DNA from: Macrosoma leucophasiata
Taxonomy: Eukaryota > Arthropoda > Insecta > Lepidoptera > Hedylidae
Direction: 5' to 3'
Assembly: GCA_036365455.1 (NCBI GenBank)
Contig: JAWQUS010000030.1
Coordinates: forward strand, 17,318,001-17,382,000
DNA length: 64,000 bases
Shown here: positions 32,801-38,572 of the stretch, piece after piece
Numbering within the stretch: the stretch's first letter is position 1
Layout: each line of letters starts with the position of its first letter
Translations under genes and position numbers: made by a program
Notes under the pieces: model-generated
What the model was told of the DNA's origin: nothing
What the model saw: only the letters and a program-made list of their open reading frames with translations
The model's database searches: none

Positions 32801-32892
32801 TCTACCTCTACAAGCTGCCGGCCATACAGAAATTTGTTAGAGGCACCACTGAAGTCAACGGTGACAGCATCTGGGCTGACAAAGAGGATTAA
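11206..32892 (+). CDS. Aqp12L: Unorthodox aquaporin, insect AQP12-like (six coding exons)
   Basis: Coding exons: 11206-11256, 21569-21752, 22092-22214, 23365-23516, 30580-30718 and 32669-32892. All introns are GT-AG and phases agree, giving 290 residues. Membrane helices alternate with two half-helix loops. The first NPA position is CPY (residues 109-111, after NWGDATA) and the second is NPV (226-228, within [10 protein letters not shown]). A GxxxG-like GACAGS lies in the last helix and the C-terminus ends WADKED. The length and altered first motif are those of the AQP11/12 superfamily, which sits largely in internal membranes. In insects the CPY/NPV form belongs, to my knowledge, to the AQP12-like group, whose substrate is not settled. 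The start has a good context (CCAAAATGA). Intron 1 (10.3 kb) and intron 4 (7.1 kb) are filled with repeats. The family call is strong; transport function is unproven. Confidence 0.85.
11257..11811 (+). other. Aquaporin intron 1, first part; no repeat recognised
   Basis: AT-rich sequence without exon or RNA signals. Confidence 0.4.
11812..12188 (+). mobile_element. Helitron-type element
   Basis: Starts near 'tctatacatataataaa' and ends 'gccgggtcagctag', just before T. This is the CTAG-type 3' end described for lepidopteran Helitron-like (Lep1-type) elements. It contains a CTGT-rich stretch ('gtctgtctgtttgtctc') and the hairpin 'cttcggagtaatctccgaag'. It is non-coding. Confidence 0.65.
12203..12386 (-). 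mobile_element. Helitron-type element, reversed
   Basis: Begins 'ctagcggcccgccccggctt', the reverse of a CTAG 3' end, and runs to 'agatttatatatattaaga'. It lies tail to tail with the previous Helitron, 14 bp apart. Confidence 0.6.
12479..12767 (+). repeat. SINE-like family A, full-length copy
   Basis: Complete from 'actggtggtagagctccagt' to 'ttacataaaaaag', in aquaporin intron 1. Confidence 0.75.
12768..14283. other. Aquaporin intron 1, unassigned
   Basis: AT-rich. Open frames such as the minus-strand one at 13476-13739 show no recognisable domain. No RNA gene is seen. Confidence 0.4.
14284..14630 (+). pseudogene. RTE-type LINE C-terminal fragment (family R)
   Basis: Decayed frame with the pieces [16 protein letters not shown], 'actgatatagcgaaactcaa', 'ggtggaccgacgac' (WTDD-like) and 'ggttgcgggttatccctgg' (VAGYPW-like). 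The 3' tail 'gtggacgtcttttggttgta' is followed by ATG repeats. In the RTE clade this C-terminal segment follows the reverse transcriptase; the rest of the element is missing. It lies in aquaporin intron 1. Confidence 0.65.
14631..15939. other. Aquaporin intron 1, unassigned
   Basis: No exon, RNA gene or recognised repeat. AT-rich throughout. Confidence 0.4.
16132..16195. repeat. Two consecutive perfect hairpins sharing a 6-nt loop
   Basis: GATAGGCTAGAG, loop CCTCTG, CTCTAGCCTATC; then CT; then AATAGTTTGGGAA, loop CCTCTG, TTCCCAAACTATT. Stems are 12 and 13 bp with no mismatch. The first stem is target-flank DNA and the second is transposon-end DNA. Confidence 0.95.
16144..16509. mobile_element. 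Non-autonomous hAT-type element with a rearranged left end
   Basis: Flanked by a perfect 8-bp duplication GGCTAGAG (16136-16143 and 16510-16517) inside the LINE frame. The right end, read inverted, is CAGTGATTCCCAAAGTGG, a hAT-like terminus. The left end is rearranged into two hairpins (16132-16161 and 16164-16195). An internal second copy of the terminal 'ggaccactttgggaatcac' lies at about 16322-16340. No transposase is present. Confidence 0.7.
16771..17158. other. Aquaporin intron 1, unassigned
   Basis: Follows the LINE fragment's A-rich tail ('taaaaaaaaaacccggg'). No other feature is recognised. Confidence 0.4.
17159..17441 (+). repeat. SINE-like family A, full-length copy
   Basis: 'actggtggttgagctccagt' to 'ccataacataaaaaaaac'. 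Its last ~35 bp and 90 bp of downstream flank are duplicated at 18136-18262. Confidence 0.75.
17408..17535 (+). repeat. Segment duplicated at 18136-18262 (copy 1)
   Basis: 'gcttgtttgccacttccata' through 'catgtcgaagaagtggtagg' and 'gaagcatctagttcaa' to 'tttaagaattttgg'. The copy is about 730 bp downstream in the same orientation with scattered differences. Confidence 0.8.
17871..17904. repeat. Perfect 15-bp-arm hairpin
   Basis: 'acttttcgtaagaa' and 'ttcttacgaaaagt' around a 5-6 nt AT loop. It does not correspond to a recognised terminator or RNA. Confidence 0.8.
17995..18115 (-). repeat. SINE-like family A, 3' piece, reversed
   Basis: 'aaggaaggtggtaaacaaac' and 'gatgactgcagcctgtagac'. The 5' piece of what may be the same copy is at 18530-18683, with the duplicated block between them. 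Confidence 0.65.
18136..18262 (+). repeat. Segment duplicated from 17408-17535 (copy 2)
   Basis: Carries the end of a + strand family A copy and its unique flank, so it came from duplication of local DNA rather than from a new insertion. A palindromic run 'ttgcatgatgcatgcaa' follows at about 18256. Confidence 0.8.
18530..18683 (-). repeat. SINE-like family A, 5' piece, reversed
   Basis: 'ccggaacacaatagtgctga', 'gattaggtaatgaggtgg' and 'ctggaactttaccaacagt'. Confidence 0.65.
18895..18967 (+). repeat. SINE-like family A, 5' fragment
   Basis: 'ctgtggtagagcttcagtga' to 'atctacttgccgct', then unrelated sequence. Confidence 0.65.
19149..19430 (+). repeat. SINE-like family A, full-length copy
   Basis: Complete, with 'actggtggttgagctccagt' at the head and 'ccattacataaaaaaat' at the tail. 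Confidence 0.75.
19485..19858 (+). mobile_element. LINE-tail family G, copy 2
   Basis: Full family G sequence with the 'aagcgcgcatggcccagcgg' head and a (ATT)n tail. In aquaporin intron 1. Confidence 0.75.
19859..20877. other. Aquaporin intron 1, unassigned apart from a hairpin
   Basis: Holds the hairpin at 20077-20133. The open frame at 20402-20689 starts at ATG but shows no recognisable domain and no splice context. Confidence 0.4.
20077..20133. repeat. Perfect 24-bp-arm hairpin with 9-nt loop
   Basis: Left arm begins ACTGGCTACGTTACCCCG, the right arm ends CGGGGTAACGTAGCCAGT, loop ATTAAGTAA. No mismatch is seen over 24 bp. Confidence 0.95.
20878..21049 (+). mobile_element. Helitron-type element
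   Basis: Starts near 'tactatataaaaataagtc' and ends 'agccgcgggcaacagctag'. It carries the GC-rich 3' hairpin region 'cgcgggcgaagccgcgggc' that precedes CTAG. Confidence 0.6.
21220..21445. mobile_element. 226-bp MITE with ~40-bp inverted ends
   Basis: Left 'tcattgaaataaaactagtt' followed by 'ttcggatttatctcgcgtat'. The right end is its inverse ('atacgcgagataaatccgaa', 'gttttatttcaatga'). It ends about 120 bp before aquaporin exon 2 and is non-coding. Confidence 0.75.
21569..21752 (+). CDS. Aqp12L: Aquaporin coding exon 2
   Basis: Residues 18-79. Acceptor 'ttccacag', donor 'gtaaga'. Encodes helix 1 ([20 protein letters not shown]) and the start of helix 2 ([14 protein letters not shown]). Confidence 0.85.
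22092..22214 (+). CDS. Aqp12L: Aquaporin coding exon 3 with the CPY box
   Basis: Residues 79-120. Acceptor 'ttgctttcag', donor 'gtaatt'. Encodes [19 protein letters not shown], then [11 protein letters not shown]. Here an NPA box would sit, and the Asn is replaced by Cys. Confidence 0.85.
22306..22562 (+). repeat. Dispersed repeat shared with 45425-45505 and 55145-55285
   Basis: Common pieces are 'ggtcaaaccattccaat', 'gcgcaagatggacagcagcg' and 'gcgattatggcatatctccc'. It lies next to RTE fragments in two of the three places, so it may be part of an RTE 3' region; that link is an inference. Confidence 0.45.
22660..23037 (+). pseudogene. RTE-type LINE C-terminal fragment (family R)
   Basis: Pieces of the RTE C-terminus in order: [14 protein letters not shown], 'taccgacatagctcaccg' (TDIA), 'gaccgacgacctggtgaagg' (TDDLVKV) and 'aatcgctggatgagggcggc' (RWMRAA). 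A tail 'agtggacatcttttggctg' and ATG repeats follow. Frames are broken. It lies in aquaporin intron 3. Confidence 0.7.
23365..23516 (+). CDS. Aqp12L: Aquaporin coding exon 4
   Basis: Residues 120-170. Acceptor 'aacctttcag', donor 'gtacga'. Encodes [20 protein letters not shown] (helix 3) and ends FEDCKADLQ in phase 0. Confidence 0.85.
23620..24255 (+). repeat. Dispersed repeat ending 'acggaaccctaaaaa'
   Basis: Starts near 'aaaccggtcaagtgcgtgtc' and ends with GACA-rich 'cagacagatggatatgg' and 'cctacggaaccctaaaaa'. It is related to the longer elements at 26140-26930 and 58280-59300. Class unknown to me. Confidence 0.5.
24377..24688 (+). repeat. SINE family B, full-length tRNA-headed copy (type copy)
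   Basis: The head has A box TGGCCTAGTGG and B box GGTTCGATTCC, both exact pol III internal promoter matches. The head is followed by 'gggttatcagagataatgg', 'caaagtttggtaatgtgccc', 'accggcgaatcgtgggtgtt', the palindrome-like tgcttgaatgcatgca and the tail 'caggcgtgaagttacg'. It is a tRNA-derived SINE in aquaporin intron 4. Confidence 0.8.
24896..24985 (-). mobile_element. LINE-tail family G, 3' fragment, reversed
   Basis: Reversed (ATT) tail, then 'gcaacccattatacgtccca' and 'tttttggggggaggcctgga'. It stops where the 1.1-kb U repeat begins. Confidence 0.65.
24986..26160 (+). mobile_element. 1.1-kb repeat 'U', copy 1, with two phase-matched exons
   Basis: The same 1.1 kb occurs inverted at 59915-61082. 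Inside is a likely exon at 25333-25399 (acceptor 'cttggtttag', donor 'gtaagt') encoding [20 protein letters not shown]. The next exon is at 25677-25830 (acceptor 'ttctgcatgctag') and begins [20 protein letters not shown], ending KERESE-stop. The split codon AA|G joins in frame. AATAAA overlaps the stop region. The basic ERKR-AERRRK stretch resembles leader regions of some arthropod transposon proteins, but I do not recognise the family. It lies in aquaporin intron 4. Confidence 0.6.
26140..26930 (+). repeat. ~800-bp repeat 'V', copy 1
   Basis: Matches 58335-59300 in the same orientation: 'cctaaaaattctgtgaa', 'ttgctaccgttatt', 'agcctggtgacagacagacg', 'agggtccgtttttacctttt', then GACA repeats and 'cacatatttgggttcgatat'. 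Non-coding. It follows U directly here. Confidence 0.6.
27164..27530 (+). mobile_element. LINE-tail family G, copy 3
   Basis: Full family G sequence, very similar to 19485-19858, with a (ATT)n tail. Aquaporin intron 4. Confidence 0.75.
27680..27966 (-). repeat. SINE-like family A, full-length copy, reversed
   Basis: Poly(T) 'tttttttttatgtaatgg' to 'ctggagctctaccaccagta'. Confidence 0.75.
28170..28640 (-). mobile_element. Helitron-type element, reversed, with a nested MITE
   Basis: Begins 'ctagctgtgcccgcgacttt', the inverse of a Helitron CTAG end. It continues through a GACA-rich stretch and 'atttagtaaaaagcggttat', a sequence also seen forward at about 51010 and 63965. A 122-bp MITE interrupts it at 28453-28574. 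Confidence 0.65.
28453..28574. mobile_element. 122-bp palindromic MITE with perfect 8-bp target duplication
   Basis: Starts GGTTTATTCCCGTTGTCCCC and ends CGGGGACAGCGGGAATAAACC-like in inverted form. It is flanked by TTACAAAC at 28445-28452 and 28575-28582. The interior is GC-rich with further inverted pieces (cgtgtccccgtcatgg against ccatgacggggacacg). The 8-bp duplication fits hAT-type integration, although the ends lack a CAG start. Confidence 0.8.
28641..29330. other. Aquaporin intron 4, unassigned
   Basis: A short SINE B tail remnant ('cctgtaatccccgaaggcag') is at about 29131-29150. Otherwise there are no recognised features. Confidence 0.4.
29331..29575 (-). other. GC-richer block, possible LTR or old mobile ORF
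   Basis: The minus strand is open for more than 100 codons ([20 protein letters not shown], then [20 protein letters not shown]), but the leading codon is GTG and no domain is recognised. The block begins TGTAGCGTCCACTACA on the minus strand and contains a TATA-like 'catatatac'. A solo LTR is conceivable. I have not found a partner or a target duplication. Confidence 0.25.
29857..30265 (-). mobile_element. LINE-tail family G, copy 5, reversed, with duplicated 5' end
   Basis: Reversed family G sequence. At its 5' end 'ctacaccagccgcg' followed by a 'tgcgcgc' motif appears twice in tandem (about 30192-30250), unlike other copies. Aquaporin intron 4. Confidence 0.7.
30580..30718 (+). CDS. Aqp12L: Aquaporin coding exon 5
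   Basis: Residues 171-217. Acceptor 'ttcaaattgcag', donor 'gtaaga'. Encodes [20 protein letters not shown] and [16 protein letters not shown] (helices 4 and 5). Confidence 0.85.
31150..31290 (-). CDS. Hypothetical 46-residue ORF on the opposite strand of aquaporin intron 5
   Basis: ATG on the minus strand (complement of 31288-31290), directly preceded by an in-frame TAA. It reads [20 protein letters not shown], then [20 protein letters not shown] and EANDFS, stop. The acidic, well-mixed composition and the sharply higher GC than the surrounding intron make it look coding. It could be a fragment of a longer gene, a pseudogene or a small nested gene. I do not recognise it. The + strand is also open across it, in phase with aquaporin exon 5 (from 31202). 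Confidence 0.35.
   Translation of the reverse strand: MDFAKDGHTEVRGTIVLIAIDEYRVPSEDPWNIEFVRQTREANDFS
31312..32668 (+). other. Aquaporin intron 5, unassigned
   Basis: AT-rich, no recognised repeat or exon. Confidence 0.4.
32669..32892 (+). CDS. Aqp12L: Aquaporin terminal coding exon 6 with the NPV box
   Basis: Residues 217-290 and stop. Acceptor 'cttcaacctttctag'. Encodes [19 protein letters not shown] (second pore half-helix), [18 protein letters not shown] (last helix) and a short hydrophilic tail. Confidence 0.9.
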
Positions 32893-33144
32893 GTCATTCT
32901 TAATTCTTTTTCAAATGATAATTTTAAAATGGATTCGACCAATGTGTTTATTGTTATGCAAATAATTTAGATAACCTCCTGAGATCAGTACAAAATATGA
33001 ATCCATTTTGAAAGTTTAATTTGTACCGTTTAAGTATTTTTTACCAGTCCTTTTTGTTACGTCCTTTTCTTACCAAATATAATGTAAGAAAGGCACTTTA
33101 TAAAGTGATTCTTGAATCTAGTCATTGTTCATAACATTATTTTA

Positions 33145-33150
33145 AATAAA
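33145..33150 (+). terminator. Poly(A) signal AATAAA, aquaporin
   Basis: 253 bp after the stop. A second AATAAA at 33788-33793 could give a longer 3' UTR. Confidence 0.5.
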
Positions 33151-34050
33151 AGATGGTAGATAAATTGAAACTTTATGATAGAGAACAAATTAATTAACAC
33201 GGATTCACTTAAGATGTCCAGGCTTAAGCTATTTCATAATTGAAATACGAAGTGACTGGATTTGCTATTGATGTATTTACCTTTGTGACTGTGCTTTTAG
33301 CTAATTAATTTGATTGAAAAGAAGTATTGGTGAGAAAGGTCCGATTTCACAATTGAAAGAAGTGGACTTGTATTAAACCTTTCTCATGCTTTAGAAAATT
33401 AAAATTACATTCGTAATTAAGTATCTTTTATTTTTGTTGTTACTATTTTTATATTTAGTTGGCAATGTTATTTCTATTAATTATTTTACTATTAAATTAT
33501 ACCCACACACTTTATATCTATTTGCTCTCTTATTTGTTGTACCAACGTTTCCTTCACAATTTTAATGAAGGAAAATCATAAAATTAAGTACTTCTAAATG
33601 AATTACATTTTTTATAAAATTGTTTATTTTGATAAGTAACTTAAAATTATTTTAAAATTGATTATTTTCGACTTTAATAATCTATCAAAACGTATGTATC
33701 CAGTGCTTTTTACATAAGTACTACATAGTTTATATGTCCAAATAATGTCTTCCAAAAATATAATAAGTGCTACGTACTCGTGATGTAAATAAAGCGTTTA
33801 TTTATTACTAAACTATTTTTATTTCTGTCATAGAAGAAAAAATATCCCTATTAAGAAAATAGAACCAAGAAATTATTTTATTTTATTAAAAGAAGCTTAC
33901 CAGTAGATAAGCTAAGCGAAACAGTAGTTTCGTACTATCTCTCTGTTTGTTTAAGACAATATAGTACTCCAAAAACATCGCCGATCGTTGATGTAGACGT
34001 ACATGCATGTATTATCAGAGAATTGGCCGCCTGAATACATGGCCACCTTA
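33151..34050. other. Aquaporin 3' UTR/flank, unassigned
   Basis: AT-rich, with no repeats or exons recognised. Confidence 0.4.
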
Positions 34051-34170
34051 TGGGCGTCCACACACATAACTGCGAATTCGCATCGAATCGTAAATATCTG
34101 CGAGCTCACACGAATACATCGCCTACGTTGCGGGGCGTCGCATCGCATTGCAGTTTTGTGTGGCCGCCCA
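34051..34170. mobile_element. 120-bp MITE related to 6711-6847
   Basis: Left end TGGGCGTCCACACACATAAC. The right end, inverted, is TGGGCGGCCACACAAAACTG. Confidence 0.6.
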
Positions 34171-34174
34171 ATTT

Positions 34175-34431
34175 GATAGTATTATCTATATATGTATATA
34201 TAAAAATCAATTGCTGTTCGTTAGTCTCGCTAAAACTCGAGAACGGGTGGACCGATTTGGCTAATTTTTAATGATTTTTGGAAGTCCAGGGAAGGTTTAA
34301 AAGGTAAGAAAATACGTGAAAAGGGAAATAGTAAAAACAACAATTTATATTTTCCCATGTAAATTGTCCGTATCAAACCTTTGACACATTATTTAATTCT
34401 GAAGCAATACGAAGTTTGCCGTGTCGGCTAG
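34175..34431 (+). mobile_element. Helitron-type element
   Basis: Starts near 'atctatatatgtatatataa', carries 'ctcgagaacgggtggaccga' and ends 'cgaagtttgccgtgtcggct' followed by AG. Confidence 0.6.
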
Positions 34432-35306
34432 TAATCTATATTTGATTGATTTTGGATAAGCAGCGAGTTCCCTGATTGTACGTAATAGGTTCATAGTGTG
34501 ATGACAGTGGCAAGTTGGGTACCTATTTTCCTATCCAATAGTATATAATTAGTGTCATACTCGTAATATAAAATTGATCACATAATCTATACAAAACTCG
34601 AGGACGGCTGCACTAATTTTGCTAATTCTTTTTAGTCGTATATGTAATTGTCCTGAGAAGGATTAATATTTTTCTTTCATAAAAAATTAAAAAAAAAATG
34701 TTATTTCGCGAAAAATTAAAAATTTTTGAAATTGAAATTTAACGACCATAATATTTTTCTAATGTAAACCTTATGTTGCTTGACATAACTATCAGTCGAT
34801 TGTCAGATGGTGCGACAGATAGCATGCGCGCTGTAAGTATATAATAGTTTTTAACCAGATGAATCGATAGGAGTTGTTTGAAATACACGTCAAATTACCA
34901 GTAAAAACCTCCATTGTACCCGCGCGAAGCAGAGACAAGCGCTTGTATGTGATAAATGTATGTATACAACCACAAAATTAAACATTTCAATCAATACCCA
35001 TTTTAACCTCATTCGCTTATAATACAACTCTCGTTAAAAGCTTTTATGTGTTCATCTGAAACGTATTATTATACATTTAATCGAAGAAGCGCGAGAAAGC
35101 GTTGTATGCTATCGAAATAGTATATAAACATGCACTTAACAACAAAAAGAAAGTTCACAATTGAAATTATTAAACCTCCAGTAATTTCTCACAGATTTAT
35201 TATTATTTTTATTGTCAAAGACTAGATTTAACCACTTTTATTTGTTTAGATTTTTTTCTCTAAACAAATTAAATTTATATAATTGCCGAATAAAAGAAAA
35301 AAATAA
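34432..35306. other. Spacer, partly decayed Helitron-like
   Basis: 'tctatacaaaactcgaggac' at about 34587 and 'acccgcgcgaagcagagaca' at about 34918 look like decayed pieces of the Helitron family. No gene is seen. Confidence 0.35.
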
Positions 35307-35534
35307 TTTTCTCCGTTATGTTGGTATGAAAATGACGTGCACAATTTTATCACAATAAAGTTATGGATTATATCTGAACTTTCCATTTATTAATTGGATT
35401 TGAGTGGATGTTGTTTAACATCTTGTTTTAACATCCACTTAAATACAATTAATCATGAGAAATTCAGATAAAATCCACAAGTTTATTGTGATAAAATTAT
35501 ACATGTCATTTTGATACCAACATAACAGAAAAAA
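35307..35534. mobile_element. 228-bp palindromic MITE just upstream of the receptor gene
   Basis: Left arm 'ttttctccgttatgttggta'..., right arm its inverse ending 'ataccaacataacagaaaa'. Both carry 'attttatcacaataaa' or its complement. The centre 'ggatgttgtttaacatc' is itself palindromic. The right end lies 121 bp before the receptor ATG, so it occupies the likely proximal promoter. Confidence 0.85.
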
Positions 35535-35654
35535 CAATATTGCGTTCATTTTTAAATCTTTTTCAGAAGGTACAGTCTGGTCTATTCGTTATTGGTTCTA
35601 TTTATCTAAAACCTATAAATTCAAGTCGTGATTTTAAACGATGTATTTATCGAC

Positions 35655-37514
35655 ATGTTTTATTCAAGAAATGTTATTCTACTGATTCTGATATGCTATC
35701 CATATTCATTGAAATCGCTAACATTGCTTGAAAGTTTACAAAAAGATGTGAATTTGCCAGCTTCCATTCCCAAGTGCATTTTGGAAGTAACAAGAAGAGT
35801 TTTATTTTACCAACCAACCGTAGTTATATACAGTGATGAAATTTCCGAAAATAGAATGAACTTAGTCGAAATCCTAGTTCATAACATTATACCGATTATT
35901 CTGAGAAGCTTCAATAACGAAAATAACAAAAATAACACGGAATTCTTGAATGAAGTAAGTTTATTGATTGTTTTAAATGTTGATGACTGTGAATCTGTTC
36001 TCAATGTACCTGAAATTATTAACAGTGATAACTATAATACAAAGTATCTGGTGATCATCGATGACAGTTTCCATAACTGTGAATTCAAATTCAAAGAATT
36101 TGGTAAACGATTCGATAAATTCCACTTATACGATGTAACATTCCTTGTCAAAGACGAAGTAAATCATGTATTTGTGACTTTACTTCCACAAATAGATCCC
36201 AAAACATGTGAGTATGATAACAATTTACAGGTGGAACGTATAAACATTTGTATCAATGGATCGTTGGAGTTTCGCCATCAACTTTTTCCAGATAAAAAAC
36301 CTGTAAACCTTAAACAATGTCCTTTTAATGTAGGACTTGCTTCGATGTTTCCATATTCAATTATAGAGGGAAAAAAACACTTGAAAAATATGGACCCGTT
36401 AGAAAAAGTCGAGGGATCGGATGTGGGGATTCTGAAAATTATATCAAATTACTTTAATGCCTCATTAAGACTGTACTACATATTCAGAGATGAAGAAAGC
36501 CCTTATATACATTTAGAATATGTACCTTTACTTCTTAGTGGTCGTTTAGATGCTTGTGCTGGTGGACTTTATAGAATTTACGGTGATTTAGTATCTTACT
36601 CCGGTGTTTACTCAAGACAAGCTATTGTTTGGATTTATCCAGCAGAACGAGAGGTGCGATCTTGGAATTCATTGTTAGGCAAAATTAAGGGTCTTTACAT
36701 ATTCTTCATCTTTTATATTTCGTACTGCATAATCTGGAGACTATTTTGCGTCGTCGATAATCAAGCAGTTTCATTAACCAACACCTTGTTTTATGCTTTT
36801 GGAGCTCTGATCGGGGCAGCTTCGTTGCAAGACGCAAGATCATTCAAACAGAAACTTTTGAATATTGTCTACCTTGTAATGTGTCTGTATCTATCGGCCT
36901 ATGTGAGTGTCCAAATGTATTCTTATCTCACTATTGTAGCACCGCCTGAAATGTATAAAACACTGGATCAACTGACAAGTTCTGGTAGAGTGCCATATTT
37001 GAGAAAAGAAGCTAAATACTTCATCAATGATACAAAACACGCGGCTTTCGCTGGCACGTCGGAAAATTGCGATAGTTTTATGCATTGTGCGAATAAAACT
37101 CTAGATAACAAGGGCACTACTGCAATTCTTGATGGGTATTTCACACCTATACAAACGTTTACAGCTGAACATGACGAAGCCAGGGTATTGAGTGTCACTG
37201 AATACTTACTTATAGTATACCATGAGATGATTCTAAGAAAAGATATTCCTATGGATGGCAGGTTTCAAAAAGTGATTAGGAGGCTTTTCGAAGCAGGTAT
37301 ATGTGATAGATTGTATCTTGAATCTATTGGTATTCTTGTTGATGATAAAGCAAGGATTGCTAACAAAAATATGATGACAAATAGTTACAGATGTGAATCA
37401 GGCTGTGAAATCACTTTGGTCCAATTAGCTAGCGTCTTTTATCTTTGGATGATTGGATGCAGTTTTTCTTTTTGTGTTTTTGTTGTAGAAATTATAGTTA
37501 AGAAGGAGAAATAA
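35655..37514 (+). CDS. Ionotropic receptor (divergent IR), intronless
   Basis: 619 residues from ATG 35655; an in-frame stop at 35616-35618 rules out extension. A signal peptide MFYSRNVILLILICYPYSL is followed by an amino-terminal region. The S1 lobe is near 218-335 (QCPFNVGLASMFPYSII, GSDVGILKIISNYFNASLRL). Span 1 is near 346-364, pore segment 373-392 (SLTNTLFYAFGALIGAASLQ), span 2 near 401-427, S2 lobe near 430-580 and span 3 near 586-614. This is the order of the ionotropic-glutamate-receptor-like IR family, chemosensory ligand-gated cation channels of the neuron membrane. The canonical glutamate-contact residues are not evident. The lack of introns is typical of divergent, often gustatory, IR lineages. 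Ligand and exact ortholog are unknown. Confidence 0.88.
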   Translation: MFYSRNVILLILICYPYSLKSLTLLESLQKDVNLPASIPKCILEVTRRVLFYQPTVVIYSDEISENRMNLVEILVHNIIPIILRSFNNENNKNNTEFLNEVSLLIVLNVDDCESVLNVPEIINSDNYNTKYLVIIDDSFHNCEFKFKEFGKRFDKFHLYDVTFLVKDEVNHVFVTLLPQIDPKTCEYDNNLQVERINICINGSLEFRHQLFPDKKPVNLKQCPFNVGLASMFPYSIIEGKKHLKNMDPLEKVEGSDVGILKIISNYFNASLRLYYIFRDEESPYIHLEYVPLLLSGRLDACAGGLYRIYGDLVSYSGVYSRQAIVWIYPAEREVRSWNSLLGKIKGLYIFFIFYISYCIIWRLFCVVDNQAVSLTNTLFYAFGALIGAASLQDARSFKQKLLNIVYLVMCLYLSAYVSVQMYSYLTIVAPPEMYKTLDQLTSSGRVPYLRKEAKYFINDTKHAAFAGTSENCDSFMHCANKTLDNKGTTAILDGYFTPIQTFTAEHDEARVLSVTEYLLIVYHEMILRKDIPMDGRFQKVIRRLFEAGICDRLYLESIGILVDDKARIANKNMMTNSYRCESGCEITLVQLASVFYLWMIGCSFSFCVFVVEIIVKKEK

Positions 37515-37649
37515 TATGTTAAAGGAGAAGTATATAGAGTAGCTAACATTTATTTTATTTTGAAAGTAGCTTTGCACGCGATTTGGATTTGGAGTCCTTA
37601 GTGCAAAATTTTCATACCTTTTTTTGACACTTTGAAATATTAAATATTG

Positions 37650-37655
37650 AATAAA
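37650..37655 (+). terminator. Poly(A) signal AATAAA, ionotropic receptor gene
   Basis: 136 bp after the stop, giving a short 3' UTR. Confidence 0.6.
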
Positions 37656-37758
37656 GCGTGTATGTAAATTGAATTCGTTGTTTATTACTTATGATTAAAA
37701 ATATTTGCACAAAGTAACATTGACCAGCCTCTTTGAAAAAAAATCTGCTTTCTTGGTC

Positions 37759-37940
37759 TAAGCGCCCTAACGCACTAGCAGTTAGCCGCGGGAGCGGTAG
37801 CCGTGCGGCTTACCGATATTACAAATAATATGCAATTATAACGCTGTTATGTATAGTGCGTAAAATAATAGGCGGTTGCATATAGAGTAGCGGCTAGCCG
37901 CGCGGCTATCCGCTAACCGCTAGTACGTTAGGGCGCTTAA
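37759..37940. mobile_element. ~180-bp MITE, TAA-flanked (Harbinger-like ends)
   Basis: Left TAAGCGCCCTAACGCACTAGC-like end, right GCTAGTACGTTAGGGCGCTTAA. Inside are 'ttagccgcgggagcggtagcc' and its near inverse. The 3-bp TAA/TTA flank suggests PIF/Harbinger-type integration, an inference. It lies just after the receptor gene. Confidence 0.7.
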
Positions 37941-38560
37941 GGTGTATGAAGGCCGAGCGTTGATATCAGTTATAATCAGTTCGTGAATAAGGACTTTTCT
38001 TTCTATTAGCGTTTTAGCAACAAGCATTATTAAAAAGATGGCATTACCAAAATTATTAAATTACCTATTATTAACTGCCTCCTAATATACACAACTGAGG
38101 CTCGGATGGAGTCAATTTGGAAGTGTCCAAATAGGCCACATTGTTTCAAATCGCAACGTGTGCACTTAGCAGGCAGACAGCCTATCTACCAAACAGGAAT
38201 AAAAAAGGCTTCAAGTCCTTCTATCACAAAAGTCACCGTGGTACAAACAAAATTATATGTTATTGTATTTTCTAATTTGTCTATAAAGTTAAAAACGGAA
38301 TTCGTTACTCCAGATTAACCCTTAAGCACGCCGCTGACGTATGCTTCCCACATAGATTTTTCGATGCTATAGTCAGGTTTTGGTATTAGAAAGCCCACAA
38401 TCTGTCAAAATCTAATCTTATATTGATACTCTATGGTTCAGTATTTGAAAACTCTGTGTATCGGAACGTATGTGACACTGACAGCCATTTGAGTTTTGAC
38501 TTACCGGTAAAGCTGTGTTTTTTGTGACTGTGCAAGTTTTATTTAGATTATGGCGTATCG

Positions 38561-38567
38561 ATGAAAG
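38561..38567 (+). other. Possible first coding exon ATG AAA G before a donor
   Basis: 'cgatgaaag' is followed by a perfect donor 'gtaagt' (38568). Its phase would join to the orphan terminal exon at 45729. It is overlapped by another ATG with a quick stop. Weak: three bases of phase agreement can be chance. Confidence 0.15.
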
Positions 38568-38572
38568 GTAAG

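Noticed and set aside
35628..35654. Extended receptor start at 35628
   Set aside because: The codon there is GTG. The first ATG is 35655, which also gives a proper signal peptide.
38038..38085. Short ATG frame MALPKLLNYLLLTAS resembling a signal peptide
   Set aside because: It ends in a stop after 15 codons and has no donor site to continue into another exon.
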